Assembly: GCF_031755915.1 (NCBI RefSeq)
Contig: NC_083379.1
Location: forward strand, 24,304,001 to 24,368,000
Origin: Ziziphus jujuba
Taxonomy: Eukaryota > Streptophyta > Magnoliopsida > Rosales > Rhamnaceae
DNA length: 64,000 nucleotides
Direction of reading: 5' to 3'
Below are positions 11,154 through 22,151 of this stretch, in pieces. A program made the translations under genes and the position numbers. The notes under the pieces were generated by a model. The model made no database searches and was not told where the DNA came from. It saw only the letters and a program-made list of their open reading frames with translations. The stretch's first letter is position 1, and each line of letters begins with the position of its first letter.

Positions 11154-12372
11154 GTATATATACAATTGCAAGCCGTCTCCCTTGTATTAATTCCTAGCCA
11201 TCATTAATCATTGTAGAAAAGCCATAATAATCTGCAACTTTTCCAACTAACTAACAGTTATTACTCATAATATAAATATATGTATATCTACGATATGTTA
11301 GGGTTAATTTCAGACACCTCTCTTAATGCTTGACTTAAATACAAATTTTGTCTTTAGTTTCAAAAATATCATTAATCTTTTGTTAGCTTCCAAAACTTAA
11401 TCATTTTTCACCCCAATTGTTTCATCAATGCCCCTTAAAATAATATTATTCACACCCCATTAAGAGTGCAACTTGTAACTTCAAAAAACAAGGGATTAAA
11501 TTGAAATTAATGCAATCTTCAAAGGGTTCAAATGTAATATTCTTAATATATTAAGCATGTATATATAATTAAATATAAAAAGTTCCTTTTATTTTGCACA
11601 ACGTGTGGAGAAAATTTTCATTTAGCTATTTTGACTACCAAAATTTTAGTTAGGTAACCCAGTAATTCCAATTTAATGTAGTTGCAAAATTATTTTCAAA
11701 ATCATTTTTTTCCTAAAATATAATTAGAACCAAAGGATGTTCCCTTTACCAAAGGATTGTAATTAAATGTTATACAAACCTTGAATTGGTTGAACCATAA
11801 TTTAATAGACTTTTATACCTCTAATAGGTTTTAGGTGGAAGATTGATTTGTGAATGTTAAAGCTTTCGCAGTCATGTTTTCCCACAACTAGTGGAACCCA
11901 TCTTTCTTTCATATTCATATATTTCAAGTTTAACTTATACTATTTATACTGTGTTGCAGATAAGATGACATCCAACGTAATAGTATACTTTCATCAAATT
12001 CTTCCTTGACAATTGCTAAGGGGCAATGCAGAAAAAATAGTATTCATTCTACCTTTACTAAAATAGTCCAAGGTTTCTGCGGACTACACAAAGAAGTCTA
12101 TGACCAATAAAGCTTTAGTTGTCCGCCAGGTCTTTAAAGGCAAAGTAGCAAAGGGGCTGAAAATGAGATAAGCTTGGTTCAACAATAGTAGCTTGGCTTG
12201 GACATTTAAGGCCTTAATTGTCGCTACAGTTTTAATTGCTTTCCCAACGGCTACAAACATCTCAACTCCTGTAAATGCAATAATTAGGACTCCTAAAAAG
12301 ATTTTGATCAGAATTTAGAAGGATCCATTCCTTATAGCTACTGAGGTTGGATTTAAACCCTCAACTCATATC
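11154..12372. other. non-coding stretch, nothing recognised
   Basis: AT-rich sequence with short frames only. 12060-12350 reads like old coding DNA leading into the gypsy remnant downstream, but no motif could be assigned. Confidence 0.4.
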
Positions 12373-13902
12373 ATGATTAGTTCAATCTTAATTAACTTGG
12401 TTACTATTAAATCTGTCATGGTAACCTTTGTTGAAGAGGATAAAATTTCACATTCTTCATCAGAAGAAACCTCTAAATCTCCAAAGAGTTCTAGTAAATG
12501 TCCAGCATGCCTATCTGTCATTGGACAGGGTTCTAGCTTATCCTTTAAGATAATACTAGAGAAGTCAAAAGGGAAGTAAACTACCTAACAGATGGCAAAT
12601 GGGAATGCTTAACATGATGAAAGGTTGAAAAAGCATTATGAAAAACCCCAGAGGAAAGATAAGTAAGTTGAAGATTCAAGTTCCCAAAAAGCTACCTTAA
12701 AACTAAAAATAGTTTCCAAAGCTAAGGGAACTAAAGTTCTATTTATGGAAAAAGAATGTGCTCCCTCACACAACATTGGTGCTCAATCTCAAACTTCTTA
12801 ATCTGAAGGAACGGGTTGACACCCAAATGGAGGCAAGTGAATGGCTCTTCATGGCCGGATAGGAATTTGCAAAGGAATCTACTATTGATGTAAAGACCCC
12901 AAGTGGTTTAAAACCGTATGAGAGGCCTACAATACATGTATGGTCATGACAAATGCAATTAACTCAAGTTCCTAAATGATATGATTTAAATGCTAGTTTG
13001 TCCAACATTTCAAAAGAAGCTGATCTAATTGATGACTTAAATGCTAATTTGCCCATCATTTCAAAAGAAGCTAATCCAATTGAATGGGCATTTATAAATG
13101 CTTATGAACTTATTTTTGGAGATCCTAAGTCACTTTTTCAGAATAAAATTTTTTCGAAGTGTCGGTTTCAGGGATTAGTTACCAATGATGATCCTGAAAT
13201 TGGACACATCTTAGTTTTTGGTACCATAGATGCAAATTTTGAATAATAACTATAAGAAATGCAAAGGGTATTTTTAGCACAATTTGTGAGTTCTAAGAAT
13301 AAAATTACAATAATTAGCTCAAAAAAGAAAAAATAAAGGCCAGATGAAAATGTTAATAATTTCACCCCTAGATTGAGAAATCTTAATCTCTAATGCCTAA
13401 AAAAATTATCCGAGTATATGCTGTGAAAATGTGTACAGAAAATCTTCTTCCAAATATTACAACATTCTTTGGCATTATGGAGCTTTAATCATTTGATCAA
13501 CCTCTCTCAAAGGTAACTAATGTAATAAAACATATGGCCTATTAAAAGACCACTTCTTAGAAGACTCGAGTCGAGGAAGAGAAGGTTGAAACCGAAAAGA
13601 TCATTAAAAAAGAGATTCTATGGCTACCTCTATCAATTTGAATCAAAATAATGACAACGAAAAGTTAAAAGAAGCAGCAAAGTGACTTACATTGAAGGGA
13701 AGGAAGGAAGTTAAATATTTTTTAGCAATGATGATGTTGATGTAAATTTTGACGTGTTAACGGAAGCTAATGCATTAAGACTTCTCGAACTAAAGAGACC
13801 AAATGAGGTAAACATGACCAATGATTTGGAATAGTGTCGATATTATAAGATCATCAGTCATTCTGTCAGTGAGTGCTGTGTTCTTAAAAACATCATTGAA
13901 GG
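12373..13902 (+). pseudogene. Ty3/gypsy gag remnant, upstream half (split by solo LTR)
   Basis: Several broken plus-strand frames end in a stretch at 13786-13902 that reads LLELKRPNEVNMTND, a stop, then CRYYKIISHSVSECCVLKNIIEG. This matches the region of Tat/Ogre-like gypsy Gag with the pattern KRPxEVGxTNDPxYCxYHRxxxHPxxxCxVLKDKI. The Cys-His-Cys spacing (CRYYKIISHSVSEC) is kept. A solo LTR interrupts the frame at 13903 and the frame resumes at 15018. The open frame at 12998-13246 (82 aa, GDPKSLFQNKIF...) lies inside this remnant and carries a 17-residue repeat. Confidence 0.6.
12983..13081 (+). repeat. 51-bp in-frame tandem duplication
   Basis: Two units (about 12983-13033 and 13034-13081) both contain TTAAATGCTA(G/A)TTTG(T/C)CCA followed by CATTTCAAAAGAAGCT. 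Because 51 is a multiple of 3, the encoded peptide repeats in frame (ISKEADLIDDLNANLP / ISKEANPIE). Confidence 0.7.
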
Positions 13903-15017
13903 TGATACGAACCAAGGTCAACTCATGCCTAAACCCGTATTATATTAGCTCGGATAAAAAAATTAAGTTTAAGTTCTTATAGTCACCTCAACCCCTAATC
14001 AACCTGTGATTAGAAACCTTAGTATTGATGAAGATGCCACAATAAGTGATGGATGTCCTATTGATAAGTCAAGTTAAAACACTCACTCTCTAATGGTATT
14101 TTAGGTGTTCAAAGAGATCTAAGAGAATTCTATCTCACAAATAAATTTTTGAATAATATTAAAGGTGTATTCTCATTGAAAAATAACCCCTTAAATAGGC
14201 TAAAGTCACAAAACAATGAACTCTAACTTGCTAGATAAAATTTGGCCCAAAGGAATTAGGAAACAAGCTTGGCTGAATTTTTCATGCTTCCTAAACTAAT
14301 TTGGATTAATTAATTTCCTTATTTTGAATTAGGAATTAATTAATTTACAACTGAAATAATAAAATAATAACTTTCCTAAGTTACTTTTTCCAGAAAATAA
14401 ATAAATAAAAACCAAATAAAAAGCTAATTTCCTAAAACAAAAAAGTTAAATTCAAATTAGGAAACTAGTTGACTAATTTGACCACTAAGCTATCTTTGAC
14501 TAATTTCCAACTTGTAAAGGCTCTAAATCAGCTTTCATATACCATGTAGGATGTGAAATAGGATTAATTATGATTCCCATATGTTGCCTTTGATTGGAAC
14601 AAAGAGAAAATGCTTAATCAGTAAAATATAGTAAAGCCAGCAACAAATACAGCAATTTTGGCCACAAACTCCTTCTATGCACAAACGGCTTCTTTGATGG
14701 CTTTTACTTCTACCTTGACTTGTTTCCATGAACTCTTAGTGATATCAATTGAGTTCAAGAAGTGTTGAACCCATTCATTGCTGCCCAGAGTCCATATCCA
14801 TATCGACCTTCACCACTTGGATGCTTAAAACAGGTTTTGAATCTTTGGGTATTGTCAAACCCTTTTGAGAATTGATACCTTCTTGTATGAAATCAGCCAG
14901 GTTGTCCTTAAATCTCTTGTCTTATACCCTAGTGATTGGCCTAGTCTTCAACTGTATCGGATTAGCACCCCAGCGGATTGTCAGTTGTATGGGTATAGGC
15001 GGATTCTCATCAGAAGG
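13898..15017 (-). mobile_element. solo LTR 1 (1,110 bp) with perfect 5-bp target duplication
   Basis: The LTR body is 13903-15012 and reads on the plus strand TGATACGA...CTCATCA, so it has TG...CA ends. It is flanked by GAAGG at 13898-13902 and GAAGG at 15013-15017, the duplication expected of an LTR retrotransposon. There is no primer-binding site or internal domain, so it is a solo LTR left by LTR-LTR recombination. On the minus strand its first ~250 bp resemble the C-terminal tail of a gypsy polyprotein (ARPITR-like, KRFKDNL). Copies 2 and 3 lie at 22157-23241 and 23869-24941. Confidence 0.9.
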
Positions 15018-15225
15018 GAAGGTAAAAAAAAAAAAAAAAAAAAAATTGACTTCTCTAGCAGGGACAACATCAAAAGTGAAAAATCTTGCATTAAGCAATA
15101 TTCTTTAACTGATGTAGCAATTCTGGTAGCCTTTGAGGTGGATAATAAGATCATTATTATTTATGCGCACTTTAATATGCCCAATAAAGGGGACTTAAAT
15201 ATCCTTTTATATGAACTTATCAAAT
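15018..15225 (+). pseudogene. Ty3/gypsy gag remnant, downstream half
   Basis: Right after the target duplication of solo LTR 1 the gypsy frame resumes: a poly-A run coding Lys, then IDFSSRDNIKSEKSCIKQYS. The A-run (about 21 A at 15023-15044) is probably a later expansion. Homology to the inverted right-hand arm of the pararetrovirus locus begins at about 15222, so the remnant ends there. Confidence 0.5.
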
Positions 15226-15771
15226 GGAGTCTGAACTAACTCAACTTTATCAAAATTAACAATGATCATCACTAGAAAATTATATTTATACCAATTAAAA
15301 AATTATTAAACCTAGTTACCATATGTTATAAATAACCATGAAAGGAAAGAAAATTTTTGCATTCCTTTCCTTTCTGTTTAATAACATCCTAAAGGGAAAA
15401 TTTTACTTAACCTGTAGTGTTTTGAAATTTTTTACACATACAATCTTAACAGTCTTTTGAATGTTGTATGCCGACTAAAGTATTAAGAAAATGAAAGCTC
15501 CCATCTGAAGTTAAGAATCCAATTTTATTTCTTGGTTTATTATTTTATAAGAATGATGAAATTTTAAATAAACTTTTGAAGCATCTGATGCTTTGAACTT
15601 TTATCTACAATTTCCTATCTCTTTAGTCTAGTCCAAACACAACCTAAGGTTAAAAAAAAAAAAACATTTTAAATTTACTCACATGATCATAAGTAAATTT
15701 GTCATTATTATTATTAGGATCATGATATGGGAATTAATGGATTATAGCCTCTACTTTGAAATGTTAATAAA
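15222..15771 (+). repeat. left outer arm of the pararetrovirus inverted repeat
   Basis: This stretch, directly upstream of the left promoter copy, matches the reverse complement of about 25479-25915 with scattered changes and one indel of about 125 bp near 15620-15750. Shared landmarks are ATTTATACC(A/G)ATTAAAAAA, TTATTAAACCT(A/G)(G/A)TT, AAATAACCA and AAGCAT(C/T)(T)GATGCTTTG. It is not present before the right promoter copy at 20953. It may be duplicated host flank or viral intergenic sequence lost from the third copy. No coding frame. Confidence 0.7.
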
Positions 15772-16119
15772 GCTTGATGGAATCTTTGTCAGAAGGAATC
15801 ACTACAAAGGCCTGATGAAATCTCTACCATGTGACTAAGAAGTGATATAAAGCTAGGAATCTTTGTAGTAGAATTATTAATGTACTACGAAGCATGTAAT
15901 ATCTTATGTTGCATAATGTACCACATAGCATGTAAAACAGTAGTAGAAGAAGAATTAGTATACTATGAAGCATGCAATATCTTATGTTGTGTATTGTACT
16001 ATGAAGCATGTAAAAGAGTAGCTTGAAGCTTATATAAAGGGAGCCTCTTAAGTTGAAAAGGTACAATCCCATCCTAATTGTTCTAAGGTTGTTCGAAATA
16101 ACAAAAGGTTTTATTTTAT
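15772..16119 (+). promoter_or_regulatory. pararetrovirus intergenic promoter, left copy
   Basis: A TATA box TATATAAA at 16031-16038 is followed by GGGAGCCTC, conserved in all three promoter copies of the locus. Upstream, a unit with ACTA(T/C)GAAGCATG(T/C)AATATCTTATGTTG recurs (15885-15915, 15960-15990, with a third partial at 16000-16015). The segment ends exactly at the primer-binding site. It is about 75-80% alike to 20953-21297 by eye. Confidence 0.75.
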
Positions 16120-16132
16120 TGGTATCAGAGCC
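16120..16132 (+). other. pararetrovirus primer-binding site (initiator tRNA-Met)
   Basis: TGGTATCAGAGCC matches the initiator tRNA-Met complement, which marks position 1 of caulimovirid genomes. The inverted copy has the decayed form TAGTATTAAAGCC on the minus strand (25130-25142). The right promoter copy stops just before this site. Confidence 0.85.
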
Positions 16133-16236
16133 TTCCTTCCAAAAATCTCTTCCATATATTCTCCTTCATTCTCACTAAAACTAGGCATTCTCATTATACT
16201 CTCTCATTATAACCAAGTCTGTTCTTTCACATAAAA

Positions 16237-16267
<31 letters not shown>

Positions 16268-16439
16268 TTAGTTAAATAACTTTCTTGAATTACATAATTA
16301 TTTTCAAGCTTTTTAATAGGATCAGGGTAAGATACCAGATTGGCTTTGTGAGTGACTAGGCCCGAAAGACCCATACATTTGCTGTACTCTACACCTTTAA
16401 GACTTGCCCTCTATAGATCTTTACTAAGCTATTAAGGTA

Positions 16440-17700
16440 ATGGCGAAAGTAACTTCACTTAGCAATCAAGAACCACTACAAACCACAGTTTCACAAACCA
16501 ATTCCAACCATTTTGGAAATTTTAATTACATATCCAAATGCAAGAACTCACTTCCTCTTCCTCTTTTGCCTTTTACCCTGATAAGAATGCACCTATCCTT
16601 CACCCACTTAACCCATACAAGTACTACAAATTTGCATCCTCTTCTTGTATTATTAAGGCTTTTATCTTGTCCAGACCATTTGAGTTAGTCTTTGTGTATA
16701 ACTCATCCATAGTGTCCGTCTAAATAGTAAACACTTCTTATATCCCTCTTCTTAATGAAAATGATTTAAAAAAATATCGAACTCAAAGATATAGAGGTCT
16801 CCATATTATAGCAATATGATTAGGTTTACAACCTATCTTTCTTTCAAAAAAAAAAATGTAATAGGATTGGTTGCACTCCTGGAGCAACTTTGGAATGAGT
16901 TTGGTGATGTGCTCATTACCATGGTAGAAGTTGGCTTAACAATGGCCATGTCATGATGCAAATGGACCCAAACTGCAAACTGGGCTTAATAAAGCCAGAT
17001 GTTGTAGACACACTTCAAGTCATGACCTCATCTTAAAGGTGTAAGTATTTGGAGATGTAAAAATCCTATAGTCTAAAATCTACAAGAAAGGCCAATTAAC
17101 ATTTCCCCTATAATGGAAAAATAATCATGAGAAAAAAGGTAACCTTACGTGATCCATGAAAATGTAAAGATTACAAAAGACATAAACAAAAGAGTTTTGT
17201 CTCCTTTTCCTTTTGAAACCAGGCCTCTATACCCATGCGAAAGGTGCTAAGTCTAAGGAAGAACTCTTATATAAAGTGCCTTCACATGCTTCATGGATCC
17301 ATTGTATACAGTCATCATTTCAGCATGATAAATATAGTAGTAGTTCCTTAAGATAATTTCTGCAACATAGAATCTGGTGAAACCACAGTCAAACAATGGG
17401 TTATGAAGAAATTATGATTAGAAGAATTTGGCCTCATTAAAGTGGCAACCATTTGGAACAATGTTAACAACAATGCTTAGAATGAGATGCTTAACAATAT
17501 TTTTGAAAGACAACAGCATGAGATCCAGTAATCAAATCATATATTATAGAATATTCAACTACTTAAAGACAAAATCTTTTCAACGGTACTAGAACCTTTA
17601 AAAAGAAGGCATCAAGCACAACCATGTAACTCAATTGCTTCAACGTCAATTACACTAATTCATAGAAATGCATGAGGTAAGCAAAGGCTTTTAAATAAAC
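16440..17700 (+). pseudogene. pararetrovirus movement protein remnant (30K superfamily)
   Basis: The frame opens with an ATG at 16440 but breaks repeatedly. Frame pieces around 16780-16940 read YRGLHIIAI, stop, LGLQPIF, then VIGLVALLEQLWNEFGDVLI and MVEVGL. This is the core pattern of caulimovirid movement proteins (hydrophobic GAIxLGLxPLF, then ALxDxRW). These proteins line plasmodesmata for cell-to-cell spread. The same block is readable on the minus strand of the inverted copy near 23250-23440 (RGLHIGAIRLGLQPIF), which supports the reading frame. Downstream to about 17700 the sequence stays homologous to the inverted copy but is stop-filled. Confidence 0.65.
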
Positions 17701-17739
17701 TAGATAGATCCCGAAAATATAATATACATCATGATATCT

Positions 17740-18960
17740 CTTCTCAGAGATGGAAAAGCAAGCCTTTAGGTCCAAATGACATCTAAGAAGAAAGTGTTAA
17801 TGGGAACCTAAAGGTCTTTTGGAGAACATACAAGCTTTACCTCCAACATTATGGCCAATTAATTCTGCTAGCTTGGATGATTTTGATGACTCCCAAATAG
17901 ATCATCTTTAGATAACAATAACTCTATTTCTAAATCTCTTAACATATTTGAGGAAGGATACATATATATATATATATATATATGCAGAATCTGGCATAAC
18001 TTTTCGAACAGGATATTAGAAACTAAAGTCCTGCTCAACCACAGCAGGCACAACCACTCGAAGACCTTTTAGCTGCATGCAAAATTCCTAGTGGATATGA
18101 TCACGCAATAGTTGTAAATCATCCATAGGTAGAGACTTTCATCCTTAAGGACAAAGACAAGAAAATGCATATGGTGTACAAGAGGAATAGACAGTAGAAC
18201 CACTAGGATTGTTATCCTTCATACATATGACCATAAGCAGTTTTGAGATATTGACAAAATTGAACCCAACTAAAGGATGGCATATTTAGAAAAAATAGCA
18301 GCATAAGAAGAATGAGAAATCTTAGAAATCCAAAATTAGAACTACAAGAAATCATGGAAAGAATTGCTACTGGAATTGTTGGATCATTGAGAAGGTGGTG
18401 GTTTCATTACAAAGAAAAAGCCAAAGAAGTCTATTTTAATAACCCACAACAAATAAGCGTATTGCTAAACATCATGGCAAATGAATTGACAAAAGCAAAA
18501 GCTAAAGATGAAAAGAAAGTAGAAAAAGAGTTCATGCAGAATAAATATTGTGTGTAAGGAAGCTAAGGGAATACTTACTATTGGCAAAAATAAGGACCTA
18601 CTGAAAAGAACATTGCTCTTAAATATGCTTATGCCAATTGCAGAACTGGTAGCAGTAAAGTTGAAAACATAAAATATTTAAGATCTAGCGTATACTAGTA
18701 TGGAAAAAATCTATAGAATAATAGAGGATATTCTGCAAGAACACAACTATGCTAAAAAACATTAAAAAATGGTCAAACAACGAGAAAAGACTTAAATGAC
18801 AAAGTACTGCAAATAGGATATCCATAAATTTGGATGCATAGAAAAAACCAAATGCTATTGCAAGAAAAAAAAAAAGAAAAATAAATCAAGAAACCATCCA
18901 TGAAATTGAAACCATATAAAGGAAAGCAATGTAGGTTTATAGAAGAAAGCTCCTTTACAT
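17740..18960 (+). pseudogene. pararetrovirus coat-protein-like region
   Basis: The best open part is 18312-18557 (81 codons), with GIVGSLRRWWFHYKEKAKEV followed by a Lys-rich stretch. The RWW..Y motif recalls the coat-protein signature of caulimovirids (xGxLxxWWxxY). A Cys- and Lys-rich patch (CIEKTKCYCKKK at about 18835-18870) sits where the CCHC finger should be, but it does not keep the CCHC spacing. A TA microsatellite interrupts at 17962-17983. Position between movement protein and protease supports the call; the sequence evidence alone is moderate. Confidence 0.55.
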
Positions 18961-19079
18961 CGAATATAGGTTATAGAACTCTAAAATTTAATGCTGCTGA
19001 CTACAAGTGGATAACATCCTCTATCTCTATCTTGGTATATGAAGATTCTTCAACAGACAAATAAGATGAAAAACTTTAG

Positions 19080-19530
19080 AGGCAAGCTCGATAGAAGAAG
19101 AAATCAAATATTTGCATTAATAGAAAAACTTGATTTATCTCATGTACTAGGAGAATACTTTCTCCATATATCAAAATTGTTTTGAAACAGCAAGATAAAG
19201 CCATTGCATTGACTCCTCGGTAGACACAATAGCAATTGTATCAATAATATTTAGCAATTGCCTACAAAAATCATATTGGATTCCTAGCAGAATGGCTTTC
19301 CGTATTGCCTTGGAAAAATATTTTTCAATTCCTATTGCACTAAGCCTGTTAGTGTCCAACTCTTCCTAGATTTACAATAAAGACATTCTAACTATATCAC
19401 CAAATATTTTGGTGAAAATGCAATCCTTGGCATCGATTTCCTTACCCGGTGGTCACTCTTTTCTTTTAACACTGATGGACTCCAAGTTGTTGGCCCACAT
19501 AAAGTTCCTTGGGTAGCCAAACACTAACTT
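19080..19530 (+). pseudogene. pararetrovirus aspartic protease remnant
   Basis: The clearest sign is ILGIDFLTRW near 19420-19455, which matches the ILGxDFL motif that closes the fold of caulimovirid and retroviral-type proteases and lies directly upstream of RT. The N-terminal DTGA active site could not be read; the expected area around 19170-19230 is full of stops. The product would have matured the polyprotein. Confidence 0.55.
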
Positions 19531-19536
19531 TTTGAG

Positions 19537-20740
19537 ATGGCTGAAATAATAGAAAAGGAATTTAAAAAAAAAAAAAACTTCTCCTTTAGTGCTATGCAAA
19601 GAGATCAAATAAATTTTAGGAGAAAGCAAAATATTTTGTCTCTTTTCTTTATAATGAAGGATGGAAAATATCACACCAAACTGCTTTACATCTCGGAATG
19701 TCAAATGATCAATAACTATGCAAAGAAGAGATTAACTTTCTTCTAAAGATGGGATTATTCAAACAATCTAGATTGCAATAGGCAAGTCCAGCATTCTCTA
19801 TCAACAAGCACACAAAACAAATAAGTAGAAAGAAAAGGTTGGTCATAAACTATAGGAAGATTAATGATTGTCTCTAAAATATCATATACCCAATCTTCCA
19901 AAGAGATTAGCTCCTAAAGAGAATGCATGAGCCCAAATATTTTCTAAATTCAATATGAAATTGGGATTTTGACAAATTGATCACAGAAGAAGATAGACAC
20001 AAGACAACCTTTGTTATCCTACATAGACATCATGAATGAAACGTCATGCCTTTTGGATTGAAGAATGCTCCTTCAAAATTTCGGCACATTGTAGTTGAAC
20101 TATATGTTCTATTCAAGGAACATTGTCTAGTTGATATAGATAATGTCCTTATCTTTAGTAAAACTATAGAGAAGTGTAGGCAACAACTCAAAGAATTCTA
20201 ACAACTAACATATAGGCATGGGTTAGCCCTATGGGAAACAAAAACGAGAATAAGACTAGCAAATGTGGACTTCTTGGGATTAAAGATTAGAGTAGGGAAA
20301 GTTATTCCTCATTACCACATTGCTAAGAAACCCAATGATTGCCCTGATGAATTAAAAGGAAGAAAAGAAATCCAATTGTTCCTTAAAATAATTAATTATG
20401 CTTTTTGCATACACCACACCTCTCCATATCCCCTCAAAAATATCAAGAAATTTGAAGAAATAAGAAACTCCATGGTCAATAAAAGCAACACAAGTTGTCA
20501 AAGCCCAAAAAGAAATCTGCTAGAATATCCTCCCATTAAAAATATCAAAAAATGGTCAATTGATACTACAAATAGACGGATCCTAAAAATGTTGGGTAGT
20601 ACAGCTTATTGAGAATGATGGTAAATTAAGAAAAGTTTATGGATACAAATCAGAATCATTTAATAAGGTTCAACAACATTATCTTCTTCAAAGAAAGAAG
20701 TTTTAGCGGTAATAATGATCCTGAAGATCATTAGCACCTT
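19537..20740 (+). pseudogene. pararetrovirus reverse transcriptase and RNase H remnant
   Basis: After the protease, 19537-19746 is open. RT landmarks follow: EWNVMPFGLKNAPSKF (20035-20080), the catalytic area VDIDNVLIFSKT (20130-20165, where the usual YxDD reads VDID), ALWETKTRI, and DFLGLKIRVGKVIPHYHI. The connection domain reads CPDELKGRKEIQLFL in the open frame 20265-20612. RNase H appears as QIDGS, then IENDGKLRKVYGYKSESF and QQHYLLQRKK at 20570-20700, followed by stops. Such enzymes copy pregenomic RNA to DNA. The catalytic residues are altered and the frame is broken, so it is inactive. Confidence 0.8.
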
Positions 20741-20952
20741 TGTACAAAGAACCACTTATCAAGGAAGAGGTATTCACTCCACTAAATTCACCAACTTTGG
20801 ATGATGTTGTAGAATATTTCATCAATGAAAAGGAATATATAAGACTATGTTTGGATTCTCAAACACAGATATTGAGAATTACGATAATGACTATTTCCCC
20901 AATAATGGTTGGGATTGATCTTTATGGAAGCATGGTGGAGATGTGGCACAAT

Positions 20953-21297
20953 GCTTGATGGAATCTTTGTCAGAAGGAATCCCTACAAAAGCTTTATAGA
21001 ATCTTTGCCAAGACACGTGATTAGGAAATGATATAAAGCAACGAATCCTTGTAGTAGAATTATTAGTGTACTATGAAGCAAGTAATATCTAGTATTGTGT
21101 AATATGCCATGTAGCATTCAAAATAGTAGTAGTAGTGTACCATAAAGCATATAATATATCATGTTGCGTATTATACCATATAGTATATAAAATAGTAGCT
21201 TGAGGCCTATATAAAAGGATCCTCCTAAGTTAAAAGGGCATAGTCCTATTCCTAATTGTAGTAGATTTTTTCAAAATAACAAAAGGTTACATTTTAT
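20953..21297 (+). promoter_or_regulatory. pararetrovirus intergenic promoter, right copy
   Basis: This is a direct repeat of 15772-16119, starting GCTTGATGGAATCTTTGTCA in both. TATA box TATATAAAA is at 21208-21216, followed by GGATCCTCCTAAGTT. The copy stops at ATTTTAT, precisely where the primer-binding site would begin. That is the end expected of a linear viral DNA cut at the minus-strand discontinuity. RNase H remnants lie only about 250 bp upstream. Confidence 0.75.
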
Positions 21298-22151
21298 CAG
21301 GATGCTTGTTATGATTTCCAGGTCTATCTGGTTTGTTTAAAAGCCTTTACCTTGCCTCATGCATTGTTTAGCAAATTTGCAATGAATCACTATAACTAGG
21401 TTGGAGCAATTGAGTTCTATGGATGTGCTCAATGCTTCTTTTCGGAGTTTCTAGTAGCATTGTAGAGGTTTTGTATTTGAGTAGTCAAAACTCCTGTAAC
21501 ATGTGATTTAAATGCTGGATTTTATGTTGATGTATTTTAGAGATGCTGTTAAGCATCCCATTCTAAGCTTTGTTGTTGACATTGTTCCAAGTTATTGCCA
21601 CTTTAATAGGGCTAATTTCTTACGGTCATAATTTCCTCACAACCCATTCTCAATGTGGTTTCACAAGATTTTGTCTTACATAAATTATCTTAAAGGATAT
21701 TATTTTATTTATCATGTTGACATGGTGTCCTTACATAATTGATCTACAAAGCATGTTAAGGCAGTTTATAGGAGTTCTACCTTGGACCTGACATCTTTCA
21801 CATGGGTATAGAGGCTTGGTTTGAGAAGGAAAAATGATGGAAACCCTTCCTTTTATGTCTCTCATAGTCTTTGCCTCTTTACAGATCACCCGGGTTTGCT
21901 TTTTTTTGCTCATAATTATTTTTTCGTTGTGGGGAAAATGTTAGCTGGCCTTTCTTGTAAATTTTAGGTTGTCGAACCCTTACGTCTCTAAATACTTACA
22001 CCTTTAAAATGAGGTTAAGATTCATAGAAAACAAATGATATTGGATCTTGTAGGTTAGTTTGATGGAGAGAAAGAGTAGTGTCTATTGGTTTCATGTCTG
22101 CATTAAGGAGCTATGTCATGGCTTGAAATGTGTCTATAACAACTAGCTTTA

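Larger units (their letters stand above)
15772..21297 (+). mobile_element. endogenous pararetrovirus (Caulimoviridae), decayed plus-strand copy
   Basis: Order: promoter repeat, tRNA-Met primer-binding site, movement-protein remnant, coat-protein-like region, protease, RT and RNase H, second promoter repeat. There is no integrase between RNase H and the promoter, and a 30K-type movement-protein pattern precedes the coat region. Both point to Caulimoviridae rather than Ty3/gypsy. The RT/RNase H wording (FLGLKI, PDELKGRKEIQLFL) is closest in memory to Petuvirus/Florendovirus-like viruses; the genus is not certain. The span between repeats is about 5.2 kb, shorter than a usual 7-8 kb genome, so there are deletions. 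Many stops and shifts show an old, inactive copy. Confidence 0.85.

Noticed and set aside
18312..18557. Possible independent small host gene
   Set aside because: Its RWW..Y pattern and its place between movement protein and protease identify it as pararetrovirus coat-region remnant.
20953..21297. Reading the two promoter repeats as LTRs of a gypsy element
   Set aside because: They lack TG...CA ends and a polypurine tract, no integrase lies between RNase H and the right repeat, and a movement-protein pattern precedes the coat region; Caulimoviridae fits better.
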